Source of the DNA: Streptantibioticus ferralitis
Lineage (GTDB): Bacteria; Actinomycetota; Actinomycetes; Streptomycetales; Streptomycetaceae
Direction: 5' to 3'
DNA length: 64,000 nt
NCBI RefSeq assembly: GCF_029223525.1
Contig: NZ_JARHTQ010000005.1
Coordinates: 248,001-312,000, forward strand
In this document: one piece after another, positions 7,441 to 16,463 of the stretch
Layout: every line of letters starts with the position of its first letter
Position numbering within the stretch: position 1 is the first letter of the stretch
Notes under the pieces: model-generated
The model's database searches: none
The model's input: the letters and a program-made list of their open reading frames with translations, nothing else
What the model was told of the DNA's origin: nothing
Made by a program: the position numbers and the translations under genes

Positions 7441-9150
7441 CTACGGGGCGGAGGGCGTCTCCGGCCTCGACAGCGCGTCGGTCTCGGCGAGGTGTCGTCT
7501 GCCCGAGCCCACACCCCAGCAGAACATCCCGAGGCTGAACCCGGCGACCAGCAGTGAGTCGTAGGGCTGCGGCAGAGCGCCGGCGCCACCGAAGTCGCCC
7601 AGAGCGGAGAGCGCCAGCAATCCGATGAGCCAGGCCAGCAGCCAGCAGCCCTTGCGAACTTCACGCAACAGTACGGCGGTTGGCTCATGCCTCCGTACCA
7701 GCCAGAACAGCGGCGCACCGAGCAGGGCCAGCGGCAGCGTCACCCGCAGACGGTGCCAGCTGGACCAGTACACGAACAGCGTGGCCACCACGAAACTGAC
7801 CGGAGCGATCCACCGCACCCCCGGCACCCACCCGGACAGCCGCCCACGGTCCACCGCCCGCAGGGTGTACGCGGCGACCGCCGATGTCGCGTACCCCAGC
7901 AGGAACAGGTCGCCGACGGTGCTGACCACGTCCTGCCAGCCACCGAAGGGCAGTAGGAACAGCAGCGTCATCGCGACGTTCAGGGCGAGCCCACGGCGCG
8001 GAATGCCGGAACCGGCGTGCACCCGCATGAACCAGTGCGGCAGCATCCGGTTCTTCGCCAGTGCGTAGGTCCGCCGGGCGTGCGCCGCCACGCCGACGAA
8101 GGCGCCGCCGCCGGGTGAGACAACGGCATCGGCGTACAGCAGGAAGGCGAGCCAGTGCAGGTTGAGCAGCAGGGCGAGCTGGCCGAACGGCGAGTCGAAC
8201 CTGACGCCCCGCCAGCCGTGCACCAGTGCCTGTTCCGGCACGGCGAACAAATAGGCCAACTGCAGCCCGACATAGAGCAGTACCGCCAGCGCGATCGCGG
8301 TCAGCACGGCCCGGGGCACGTCCCGCCGGGGATCGCGGGCCTCACCGGAGAACTCGACGGGTGCCTGGAAACCGTTGACCGAGTAGATGATGCCGCCCAT
8401 CGACAGCGCGCTCAGGCCCGCTGACCAGCCGTAGGGGGCGAAGCCGCCGTGCTCGGTGAGACGGTGCGGATGGAAGCCGGAGGCCAGCAGCAGGATCACG
8501 GTGAGCGTGGGGACGGCCAGCTTCACGATGCTGACCAGCAGGTTGACCCGGGCGAACAGCCGCACCCCGAACCAGTTGAGCGCACCGAGCGAGACGGTGA
8601 TGGCGATGGCCAGCGCCACCCCCGCCCAGCTGAGCCTTGCGCCGTCATAGAGCCAGGGCAGCCAGTGCGAGAGGTAGCCCAGGATCGCCGTCACCTCCGC
8701 GGCGTGCGCCCCCACCGACAGCAGCACCGCCCAGCTGATCACGCTCGCCACCAGCGGCCCGTTGGCGTACAGCGGCCAGCGCACGGTGCCCCCGGCCTCC
8801 GGACGGGAAGCCCCCAGCTCGACCATCACCATGGCGACGAGCCCGGCCAGCGCACCGACCGCCAGCCAGCACAGCAAGGAGAGGGGGCCCGCGATCCGTG
8901 CGGCATACATCGCGCCGAACAGCCAACCGGAGCCGACGATGTCGCTGAACCCGATGGCGCCGAGGCCCCAGCAGCCCAGTCCGCGGTGGAGCTTGCGCTC
9001 CTCGCCTCTGACCTCCGCGTTTCCGAGGCCCGCCGCGGCGACCCCGGTAGCCGTGCGGGCAGCGTTCACCGCGTCGGGTAGCGGCGTCTCCTCCACAGGC
9101 GGTTGCGACACCCAGCGATGGTTACCCGCACGCAGGAGGAAACCACGCAC
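7441..9150 (-). CDS. APC-superfamily amino acid permease
   Basis: This 569-residue protein has twelve to fourteen hydrophobic segments. It has the APC hallmark GSGWLFGAMYAA in TM1, GGTVRWPLYANGP between TM2 and TM3, and FSGEARDPRRDVPRAVL in the TM6-7 region. An aspartate-permease-like subfamily layout is shared with the permeases at 14.3 and 62 kb, but this copy has diverged more (for example ENGF-like SVNGFQAPVEF replaces LLGFEQA). The N-terminal 45 residues are hydrophilic, and an internal start cannot be excluded. It reads divergently from the short ORF and carbamoyltransferase-like gene, so it could import the substrate of that enzyme (inference). Confidence 0.8.
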   Translation of the reverse strand: MRGFLLRAGNHRWVSQPPVEETPLPDAVNAARTATGVAAAGLGNAEVRGEERKLHRGLGCWGLGAIGFSDIVGSGWLFGAMYAARIAGPLSLLCWLAVGALAGLVAMVMVELGASRPEAGGTVRWPLYANGPLVASVISWAVLLSVGAHAAEVTAILGYLSHWLPWLYDGARLSWAGVALAIAITVSLGALNWFGVRLFARVNLLVSIVKLAVPTLTVILLLASGFHPHRLTEHGGFAPYGWSAGLSALSMGGIIYSVNGFQAPVEFSGEARDPRRDVPRAVLTAIALAVLLYVGLQLAYLFAVPEQALVHGWRGVRFDSPFGQLALLLNLHWLAFLLYADAVVSPGGGAFVGVAAHARRTYALAKNRMLPHWFMRVHAGSGIPRRGLALNVAMTLLFLLPFGGWQDVVSTVGDLFLLGYATSAVAAYTLRAVDRGRLSGWVPGVRWIAPVSFVVATLFVYWSSWHRLRVTLPLALLGAPLFWLVRRHEPTAVLLREVRKGCWLLAWLIGLLALSALGDFGGAGALPQPYDSLLVAGFSLGMFCWGVGSGRRHLAETDALSRPETPSAP

Positions 9151-9360
9151 CGTGACGACGCGTTCACCGGGGCGCAGCAGTGGCCGGTTTCCTCATGGCC
9201 GCGGCGGTGGGCCGACCGGGTGACCGACAGGGATCTGGCGCCTGCTCTTTCCGCCGGATTCTTCCGGCTGATTCCCTGCCCCGCGCATGGTGCCGGGTTG
9301 ATCCGGTTGCTACGTTCCACCGGCTGAATCCGCGCCGGATCCGCCGACCGAGGGGGCACT

Positions 9361-9459
9361 GTGCAGGATCGCGCTCCGGGCACCGCCGTCCCGCCGGAAC
9401 AGCCGTCACCTCTGGTCGTCGTCGAGCTCGTTGCCGGCCAACCCCTGTCTCTGGTGTGA
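9361..9459 (+). CDS. 32-codon ORF before carbamoyltransferase-like gene
   Basis: A GTG at 9361 with GAGGGGGC about 5 bases upstream opens a 32-residue ORF ending at TGA 9457-9459. The peptide starts VQDRAPGTAVPPEQ and ends in ELVAGQPLSLV. It lies 32 bases before the carbamoyltransferase-like ATG, which has its own GAGGTGAG-type ribosome site. It could be a leader peptide coupling translation, a precursor or scaffold peptide, or chance. Support is limited to the ribosome site, position and GC-rich third positions. Confidence 0.35.
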   Translation: MQDRAPGTAVPPEQPSPLVVVELVAGQPLSLV

Positions 9460-9491
9460 CATCCCGATTCCCGAGGTGAGACGGAGCCGCC

Positions 9492-10457
9492 ATGATGGAC
9501 ATCGCGTCAAGACCGCCCGGGCCGGAGTCCGGCCTGTTCTCGCTGGCCGACCTGGAACCCGCGACCATCACTCGACTGGCCAGCCGGTCAACCGAGTTGT
9601 TCGACGACCGCGAAGCCCATGACCGCCCGCTGCGCGACCAGGTCATCGGCGTACTGTTCACCAGGACCTCGACCCGTACCCGTACCGCCTTCACGGTCGG
9701 CACGGTCCGGCTCGGCGGCACACCGGTGACCTACGGGCCCGACGATCTGCAACTCAGCACCGGCGAGTCCCTTCCGGACACCGGCCGGGTGCTCGGCGCC
9801 ATGCTGGACACCCTGGTGGCGCGCACCGCCGGACCACTGACGGAACTGCGCGTACTGTCCCAGTACGGTCAGCTGCCCACCGTCAACGCCATGGCCGCCG
9901 AGGAGCACCCCACTCAGGGCATCTGCGACCTCGCCACGCTCCAGCTGCGCTTCGGCGACCTGTCCGGGGTGCGGTTGCTCTACGTCGGTGAGGGCAACAA
10001 CACCGCGGTCGCCTTGGCGCACGGGCTCAGCACGGTGCCCGGCGCCCGGATCACCTTCGCCTGCCCGCTCGGATACGGCCTGCCCGACGCGGAGTTGGCC
10101 CGTGCCGCGAAACGTGCCGCCTGGTCGGGTGCGCACCTCGACCAACTGCATGATCTGGGCCACCTGCCGCACGAGGTGGACGTGGTCTACACGACACGCT
10201 GGCGGACCACCGGCACCACCAGGCGGGACCCGGCTTGGCGGCAGGCGTTCCGCCCCTTCCATGTGAACCAGGAGTTCGTGAACCGCTGGCCCGACGCCTG
10301 GTTCATGCATGACCTGCCCGCCCATCGAGGGGACGAGGTCTCACCGGCGGTACTGGACGGTCGGCGGTCCCTGGCCTGGACCCAGGCGGCGATGAAGCTG
10401 CCCAGCGCCATGGCCGTTCTGGAGTGGGTGACGACCGTCCGCCCACCGCGGCACTGA
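9492..10457 (+). CDS. ornithine/aspartate carbamoyltransferase-like enzyme
   Basis: This 321-residue protein has both halves of the carbamoyltransferase fold. The carbamoyl-phosphate loop is STRTRTAF (60-67), HPTQ follows near 138-141, and FMHDLPAHRGDEV lies near 272. Anabolic and catabolic OTCases carry HCLP, and ATCases carry HPGP, at this last site. HDLP is neither, so the catalytic Cys of OTCase is replaced by Asp and a different amino acceptor is likely. The length suits the family. No other arginine genes are adjacent. Two ATGs (9492 and 9495) are possible. It may belong to a specialised metabolite pathway with the divergent permease (inference). Confidence 0.8.
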   Translation: MMDIASRPPGPESGLFSLADLEPATITRLASRSTELFDDREAHDRPLRDQVIGVLFTRTSTRTRTAFTVGTVRLGGTPVTYGPDDLQLSTGESLPDTGRVLGAMLDTLVARTAGPLTELRVLSQYGQLPTVNAMAAEEHPTQGICDLATLQLRFGDLSGVRLLYVGEGNNTAVALAHGLSTVPGARITFACPLGYGLPDAELARAAKRAAWSGAHLDQLHDLGHLPHEVDVVYTTRWRTTGTTRRDPAWRQAFRPFHVNQEFVNRWPDAWFMHDLPAHRGDEVSPAVLDGRRSLAWTQAAMKLPSAMAVLEWVTTVRPPRH

Positions 10458-10525
10458 CCGCCAGGGGCGAACCCAGGCGCCCGCGAACCAATGATGATCA
10501 CGAACCGCAATAGGCCGCCTACGCA

Positions 10526-10543
10526 CAGTGGCGGTAGCCACTG
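10526..10543. promoter_or_regulatory. short perfect hairpin between genes
   Basis: Arms CAGTGGC (10526-10532) and GCCACTG (10537-10543) enclose GGTA. It lies 69 bases after the carbamoyltransferase-like gene and 84 bases before the phosphatase start. It could be a weak terminator or an operator. There is no T tract. Confidence 0.3.
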
Positions 10544-10626
10544 CCGGCGGCCGCCACCGAAGGCCGGACGGCACCGGTCGTTCATCGCCGCGATCGGCGC
10601 AAGAATGGGCAGACGTGGAGGTGGCA

Positions 10627-12822
10627 ATGGTTCGCGACTCACGGTCCGCCTCGCCGGGCTCAGGGACGGACGCCATCGACCCGGGCGTTCGCCAGGCTCT
10701 CGACGCTCTGATGGCACGCCTGGACGCGGCGAGGGACCGGCTCGGCGCCCATGTGGCCGCGCTCTACGTTCCGGTGCCCGGTGCGGACGTGCTGGAACTC
10801 GTGATGATGCTGGGGATGCCACGGGAGTTCATCGGACCGTGGGAGCGGGTGGCGCTGGCCACTTCGGCACCGGTGTCGGACGCGATGCGCGACCGCCGTC
10901 TGGTGTGGGTGGGCAGCGAAGAGGCGATGGTGCGGCTGTATCCGGCCATCGCGCTGGTCCTGCCGTACGCGTTCTCGCTCGCCGCCCTACCGCTGGTCGC
11001 GGAGGGGGCGGCGATCGGGGCCATCTTCACATGCTGGCCCGGCTGGCACTCCCCGGAGCTGTCGGACACCGAGCACGACGCCCTGATGGAACTCTCCGCC
11101 GACCTGGCCCGTCTGCTGCGCGAAGCCGCGGTGGCGGGCCTTTCGGTGCGGGCCGGTCCCCAGCCGTTGATCTTGACCGAGGAGAGCGGCGACCCGGGCA
11201 GTCCGGAGAGCCTCGCGGCGATGGTCCAGCGGCTGCCGGAGGGGATGTGCGCCCTGGACCCCCGGGGCCGGTTGGTCTGGGTCACACCCAGGGCGGCCAG
11301 CCTGCTCGGGGCCCCGGCGGTCCGACTGCTGGGCGCCCGGCCCTGGGACGTACTGCCGTGGCTACGGGATCCGGTGTACGAGGACCGCTACCGGGCGGCG
11401 CTGGCCAGTCGGCAGATCTCGTCCTTCGTGGCGCTCCGGCCGCCCGACCGGTGGCTGGCCTTCCGGCTCTATCCCGATGCCTCCGGGATCACCGTGCGGG
11501 TCAACGAGGCCAATGTGGCACCGCACGACATGCCGGGCCCGATACTGGCGGCCGACGCCGAGCTGCCCACCCGCTCGGGCGCTTACTACCACATCCTGCA
11601 CCTCGCCAGTAAGCTCACCCAGGCCGCCGGAGTGGTGGACGTGGTGGATCTGGTCGCCGACCAGATCGTCCCCTCTTTCGGAGCGCAGGCAGTGGCGATC
11701 CTGATCGCCGAAGGCGACCGGCTGCTGATCGCCGGGCACCGCGGCTATCCGTCCGGCCTCATCGACACTTTCGACGGCACGCCCCTGACCTCCGCGACTC
11801 CGGGCGTGCACGCGCTGATCTCCGGGGCACCTGCGTTCTTCGAGTCGCGGGAAGAGCTGGAGCGGATGTATCCGGTGCGGCCGGAGATGCGGGACACCAT
11901 GTCCGCCTGGGCATATCTGCCGCTGGTGGCGTCGGGACGGCTGGTGGGCACCTGCGTACTGGCATTCGATGAGCCGCACCGCTTCACCGTCCATGAACGC
12001 GCGGTACTGACCTCGCTGGGCGGTCTGATCGCGCAGGCCCTGGACCGGGCGCGGATGTACGACGCCAAACTGGAACTCGCCCACGGTCTACAGGAAAGCC
12101 TGTTGCCGCACGCCCTCCCCGTTCTGCCCGGTTTGGAGGCAGCCGCCCGCTACCTCCCGGGAACCGAGGGAATGGATATCGGCGGCGACTTCTACGACAT
12201 CCTGCGAGTGGACCGCTGCACTGCGGGCGCGGTCATCGGCGATGTCCAGGGACACAATGTGGCGGCCGCCGCGCTTATGGGCCAAATACGCACCGCTGTA
12301 CGGGCATATGCGACAGCGGGTGCCGACCCGGGCGCCGTTCTTTCCCAGACCAATCGCCTTATGAATGACCTTGATACGAATTTGATCGCGAGTTGCATAT
12401 ATCTACGGGTTGACCTACGCGGTAAGTACGCGCTGCTGGCAACCGCCGGACACCCTCGACCGCTGTTGCGCACCCCGGAGGGCGAGGTACGGGTGCCCAA
12501 GGTGGCCGGAGGGATAGTGCTGGGCGCGGAGGCCATCGCCAGCTATCCGCTCACCCGGATAGCGATGCCCGTGGGCACGGTCCTGGCCCTGTACACCGAC
12601 GGCCTGATCGAGGCGCCCGGCGTCGACATGGACGACGCGCTGTACGCGCTGGGCAGCACACTCGCCCGCTTCGACGACGGACCGCTGGACGCCCTGGCCG
12701 ACGCCCTCACCGCGCACGCGGAGCAGGCCAGGCACCGCACGGACGACATCGCCGTGCTGCTGCTGCGCTCGGTTGCCGGTGAATACGATGCGACGGCGCG
12801 CGAGCATCGCGCCCTCGCCTGA
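10627..12822 (+). CDS. GAF-PAS-GAF PP2C (SpoIIE-type) phosphatase
   Basis: I start at ATG 10627, which has GGAGGTGG 3 to 10 bases upstream, giving 731 residues. A GAF-like domain covers about 20-150, a PAS-like segment about 195-300 (GMCALDPRGRLVWVTPRAASLLG), a second GAF about 335-480, and the PP2C/SpoIIE domain about 500-715. Metal-binding aspartates are visible in GGDFYD, VIGDVQGHN, YTDGLIE and HRTDDIAVL. Such proteins dephosphorylate anti-anti-sigma factors in partner-switching cascades and are abundant in Streptomyces. No HATPase kinase domain is fused and no anti-sigma gene is adjacent. Codon use in 12240-12430 is less GC-rich than the flanks. Confidence 0.9.
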   Translation: MVRDSRSASPGSGTDAIDPGVRQALDALMARLDAARDRLGAHVAALYVPVPGADVLELVMMLGMPREFIGPWERVALATSAPVSDAMRDRRLVWVGSEEAMVRLYPAIALVLPYAFSLAALPLVAEGAAIGAIFTCWPGWHSPELSDTEHDALMELSADLARLLREAAVAGLSVRAGPQPLILTEESGDPGSPESLAAMVQRLPEGMCALDPRGRLVWVTPRAASLLGAPAVRLLGARPWDVLPWLRDPVYEDRYRAALASRQISSFVALRPPDRWLAFRLYPDASGITVRVNEANVAPHDMPGPILAADAELPTRSGAYYHILHLASKLTQAAGVVDVVDLVADQIVPSFGAQAVAILIAEGDRLLIAGHRGYPSGLIDTFDGTPLTSATPGVHALISGAPAFFESREELERMYPVRPEMRDTMSAWAYLPLVASGRLVGTCVLAFDEPHRFTVHERAVLTSLGGLIAQALDRARMYDAKLELAHGLQESLLPHALPVLPGLEAAARYLPGTEGMDIGGDFYDILRVDRCTAGAVIGDVQGHNVAAAALMGQIRTAVRAYATAGADPGAVLSQTNRLMNDLDTNLIASCIYLRVDLRGKYALLATAGHPRPLLRTPEGEVRVPKVAGGIVLGAEAIASYPLTRIAMPVGTVLALYTDGLIEAPGVDMDDALYALGSTLARFDDGPLDALADALTAHAEQARHRTDDIAVLLLRSVAGEYDATAREHRALA

Positions 12823-12897
12823 CCGGCGGCCCCGGCAATATGCTCGGCGGGCCGCGACACCAGCCGTCGACCATGGTCCGAGGAAAGGTCAGCGCGT

Positions 12898-14283
12898 ATG
12901 CCAATGTGGCCTGGACGTACCGCCGTTGAGATAGCAGCCGCCGTACGCGAGGGCTGGGCCACGCCCCGCGAGGTGGTGGCTGGGCATCTGGCACACATCG
13001 AGCGCGAGGACTCCGGAATCGGCGCCTTCCGGACCGTGCGCTCCGCACTCGCCCTGGCCGAGGCGGATGCGGTCGCCGCCCGGCCTGATCTCGCCCAACT
13101 GCCGCTCGCCGGAGTCCCGGTGGCGGTCAAGGACAACCTGCCGGTACGCGGCGAGTCCAACCGCAACGGTTCCGCGGCCACCACCGACACCCCCGCCCTG
13201 GCCGACCACCCCACGGTCCAACGGCTGCGTGCCGCCGGCGCCGTTGTGGTCGGTCTGACCAACGTGCCCGAGTTGTGCGTCTTCGGCACGACGGACAGCG
13301 TCTACGGCATCGCCCGCAATCCATGGAACCCGGCCCGCACGGCCGGCGGCTCCTCCGGCGGCAGCGCGGCGGCGGTGGCGGGCGGCATGGTCCCCATCGC
13401 CCTCGGCAATGACGGTATGGGTTCGGTGCGCATACCCGCCGCCAACTGCGGACTGATCGGCCTCAAGCCGGGTTTCGGGACCGTGCCCGCCGGAATCGGC
13501 GACGGCGACTGGTTCGGCATGTCGGAGAACGGCCCGCTGGCCACGACCGCCGCCGACGCCCGGTTGATGTTCTCGGTGCTGGCCGGGGAGGACCCACCCC
13601 GGGCGGACCGCCCGGCGTCCGGCCCGCTGCGCATCGCCGTCTCGGTACGCAGCCCGCTGCCGGGCGTCGGCGTCACCGCGCCGTACGCCCAGGCCGCCCG
13701 CGACGCTGCCGAGTTGCTCGGGCAGGCCGGACACCGCGTCACTCCGGCCGATCCGCCCTATCCGGTCTGGCTGGGCGCCGCGGTGCTCTCCCGCTGGACC
13801 GCGGGCACCGCCGCTGACGCCGAGGGGCTGCCCGCCGGGCTGCTCAACCGGCGCACCCGGCGGCACTCCGCACTCGGGCGGGTCCTCGCCCGCACTCCGC
13901 TGCCGCACGCCGACCTGCGCACCCGGCTGCGCGAGCGGCTGGCGCCGTTCTTCGCCCGGCACGACGTGCTGGTCATGCCCGCCCTCGCCCGTCCCGGCCC
14001 GGCGGCGGGCCCGTCGTACGAGCGCGGCTGGCTGTCGAACCTGATCACCAGCACGCGGTACTCACCGCTCACCCCGCCCTGGAACCTCGCAGGTTGGCCC
14101 GCGATCAGCGTGCCGATGGGCAGCCTGTCCCACGCGGTGCCGTGCGCGGTGCAACTCGTCGCACCGCTGGGCGGCGAGCACACCCTGCTCGGCCTGGCCG
14201 CCGAGATCGAGTCCCGCCGCCCATGGCAGCGGATTCCCGGCCGGGACCGAGGGCCCGCCGTAGCGCGCGGCGAATCCACGTAG
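12898..14283 (+). CDS. amidase signature family hydrolase
   Basis: This 461-residue protein has the full Ser-cisSer-Lys set: Lys78 in AVKDN, the glycine-rich GGSSGGS at 150-156 with the cis-Ser, and nucleophile Ser176 in GMGSVRIP. Family members hydrolyse primary and aryl amides and include GatA and indoleacetamide hydrolase. This one lacks GatB/GatC neighbours, so it is a stand-alone amidase of unknown substrate. ATG 12898 has GAGGAAAGG upstream. It converges with the permease at 14343, and the two genes share a strong hairpin terminator. Confidence 0.88.
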   Translation: MPMWPGRTAVEIAAAVREGWATPREVVAGHLAHIEREDSGIGAFRTVRSALALAEADAVAARPDLAQLPLAGVPVAVKDNLPVRGESNRNGSAATTDTPALADHPTVQRLRAAGAVVVGLTNVPELCVFGTTDSVYGIARNPWNPARTAGGSSGGSAAAVAGGMVPIALGNDGMGSVRIPAANCGLIGLKPGFGTVPAGIGDGDWFGMSENGPLATTAADARLMFSVLAGEDPPRADRPASGPLRIAVSVRSPLPGVGVTAPYAQAARDAAELLGQAGHRVTPADPPYPVWLGAAVLSRWTAGTAADAEGLPAGLLNRRTRRHSALGRVLARTPLPHADLRTRLRERLAPFFARHDVLVMPALARPGPAAGPSYERGWLSNLITSTRYSPLTPPWNLAGWPAISVPMGSLSHAVPCAVQLVAPLGGEHTLLGLAAEIESRRPWQRIPGRDRGPAVARGEST

Positions 14284-14290
14284 CAACGAC

Positions 14291-14320
14291 TGAGCCCGGC
14301 CGGAGGACCGGCCGGGCTCA
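14291..14320. terminator. bidirectional hairpin terminator
   Basis: A perfect 13-bp stem (TGAGCCCGGCCGG with its complement) surrounds a 4-base AGGA loop. It lies 8 bases after the amidase stop and 23 bases after the stop of the convergent permease, so it can serve both genes. Confidence 0.9.
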
Positions 14321-14342
14321 TTCATGTCAGGACGCGGAAGGC

Positions 14343-15983
14343 TCAGTGCCCGCCCTCGTCCACCACCGTCACCGAGTCGATGTTCCGCTGGATCTCCTCG
14401 CTGGGCAGTGCCGTGGCACGGGCCCAGTAGTAGATCACCAGCGAGAACACCGCGATGATCGCGATGTCCCACCACAGCGGGATGGTGCCGGTTCCGTTGC
14501 CGAAGCCGCCCTGCCAGGAGATCAGGCCGATGCCGATCAGGTAGACCGGCAGCCACTGCGCGGACTTCCAGTTCAGCATCGGGGCGTTCGGCAGACCCTT
14601 CCGGCTGGCGTACACGGCGTACGAACCGAGCAGGACGTAGCCGAGGATGATCGCCACACCCAGGCGCCACAGCGTGTCCCAGCCGGACCAGTAGATGATC
14701 AGGCTCGCGATCACGAAGGACAGCGGCGAGATGATGCCACCGCCGGGCAGGCGGTACGGCCGCTCACGCTCGGGCAGGCGGCTGCGCAGCGCGCCGAAGG
14801 CGAGCGGGGCACCCGCGTACATCAGGACACTGGCCGAGCTGATGAAGCTGACCAGCTGCTGCCAGCTCGGGAACGGCAGGAAGCAGATCACGCCGGTCAC
14901 GAAGGCCATGATCAGACCGAACCACGGAACGCTGCGGGCGTTGGTGCGCTCGAACAGCGTCGGGGCGTAGCCGTTCTTGCTCAGACCGTAGGAGATACGC
15001 GAGGTGGAGGTGGCGTAGATCAGACCGGTACCACCGGGAGAGATGATGGCGTCCACGTACAGCACCCAGGCCAGCCAGCCCAGTCCGATGACGGTCGCCA
15101 GACCGGCGAACGGACCACTGATGCCGGCGTAGTCCAGCTTGGCCCAGCCCTTCGCGAAGGAGCTCGCGGGCAGCGCGCCGATGTACACCACCTGGAGCGC
15201 CAGGTAGATCCCCGCGCCGATGAACACCGAGCCGATGGTGGCCCGGGGGATGTCCCGCTTGGGGTTCTTGCTCTCACCGGAGATCTGGATCGCCTGCTCG
15301 AAACCGAGCAGCGCGAAGATGATGCCGCTGGTGCTGATCGCGCCGAGGACGCCCTTGGCGCCGAACGGTGCGAAGCCGTGCGAGGTGAAGTTGCCACCGT
15401 GGAAGTGGGTGATGGCCAACACGAAGATCGCGAGCAGCGGGACCGCGACCTTCCACCAGGTGGCGGCGCTGTTGGTGTGTGCCAGCAGCCGGACACCGAG
15501 GAAGTTCACCGCGACGAAGACGGCCATGAGGACCAGCGCGACGATGAAGCCGCTGACTGTCAGTGTCTGGTCCTTGTTAAGGAAGCCCTGTGCCCACGAC
15601 CAGTGGCCGGCGTAGCCGATCATGGCCTCGACCTCGATCGGGGCCACCGTGGCCGCCTGGAGCCAGGAGAACCAGCCGAAGGACATACCGGCGAGTCCGC
15701 CGAAGGCGTAGTGCGGATAGCGGGCGGTACCGCCCGCGACCGGGAAGAGCCCGCCGAGCTCGGCATGGACCAAGGCGAGCAGCACGATCGCGATCGCGCC
15801 GATGGTCCAAGAGATGACGGCGGCCGGGCCAGCCACGACCACGGCCTTCTGCGCCCCGTACAACCATCCTGAACCGATGATTGAACCGACAGACGCCCAG
15901 AGCAGTCCGATCAGGCCTACATCCCGACGGAGCGTACTGGGGTCCCGCGCCGTCTGCGGGGCGAACTTGTCAACACTGACCAT
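14343..15983 (-). CDS. APC-superfamily amino acid permease
   Basis: A start at 15983 (MVSVDKFAP) has GGAGAGG 6 bases upstream and gives 546 residues. APC motifs include GSIIGSGWLYGA in TM1, PVAGGTARYPHYAFG, and GFEQAIQISGESKNPKRDIPRA in TM6-7. About 12 membrane segments are present. Long stretches (HTNSAATWWK, GAKGVL, SASVLMYAGAPLAFG, WKSAQWLPVYL) are identical to the permease at 62 kb, showing recent paralogy. The substrate is unknown. It belongs to the aspartate/amino-acid permease group rather than the polyamine antiporters. A 480-bp gene-free stretch lies upstream. Confidence 0.88.
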   Translation of the reverse strand: MVSVDKFAPQTARDPSTLRRDVGLIGLLWASVGSIIGSGWLYGAQKAVVVAGPAAVISWTIGAIAIVLLALVHAELGGLFPVAGGTARYPHYAFGGLAGMSFGWFSWLQAATVAPIEVEAMIGYAGHWSWAQGFLNKDQTLTVSGFIVALVLMAVFVAVNFLGVRLLAHTNSAATWWKVAVPLLAIFVLAITHFHGGNFTSHGFAPFGAKGVLGAISTSGIIFALLGFEQAIQISGESKNPKRDIPRATIGSVFIGAGIYLALQVVYIGALPASSFAKGWAKLDYAGISGPFAGLATVIGLGWLAWVLYVDAIISPGGTGLIYATSTSRISYGLSKNGYAPTLFERTNARSVPWFGLIMAFVTGVICFLPFPSWQQLVSFISSASVLMYAGAPLAFGALRSRLPERERPYRLPGGGIISPLSFVIASLIIYWSGWDTLWRLGVAIILGYVLLGSYAVYASRKGLPNAPMLNWKSAQWLPVYLIGIGLISWQGGFGNGTGTIPLWWDIAIIAVFSLVIYYWARATALPSEEIQRNIDSVTVVDEGGH

Positions 15984-16463
15984 GAGGGGCCTCTCCATTA
16001 ATGGCAGAGCTTGCTGAGAAGAGTTGCCTCAGAGTAGGGAGCGTTCATACGTCCGCAAAGAGCCGACGATGAATAGTTACCTTCCAGAGATAATTTGCTG
16101 GTGTCCTGCGTGTTTCCCCTAGGTCTCCTCCTCTCAGCCGCCCCTCACGCCACTAGCAAAGAACTGGTCAAGAGTCCAGTTCAGTGGGACCACGCGGAGC
16201 CACTTATTACCCACCGGTCACAAGACCACGGGAATCACTTGAGCGTAATTTGAGCCTTCCCACCACGCTTTCCCGCGCCGCCCCCGGCGCAGCGGCGCAC
16301 TGCCCGCGAGCGGGCGTCCGGCCGCGCTGCGTGTGCGAACTCGCCATCCACAAACGGGGGTTAGTCCGAGTCGGGTAAGGCATCCTCGATAGCTCGAAAG
16401 CACCGCCTTAAGCGCCCGGCAACGCCCGGCACCGGACCGCACCGCGCCGGTGGCTCGGCTGAC
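15984..16463. other. gene-free intergenic region
   Basis: No convincing ORF lies in these 480 bases. The stretch 16040-16260 is AT-richer than its surroundings (for example TAATTTGCTGG and GCGTAATTTGAGCC). It probably holds the permease promoter on the reverse strand and the 3' flank of the inositol-phosphate synthase gene. I could not assign a specific promoter. Confidence 0.5.
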
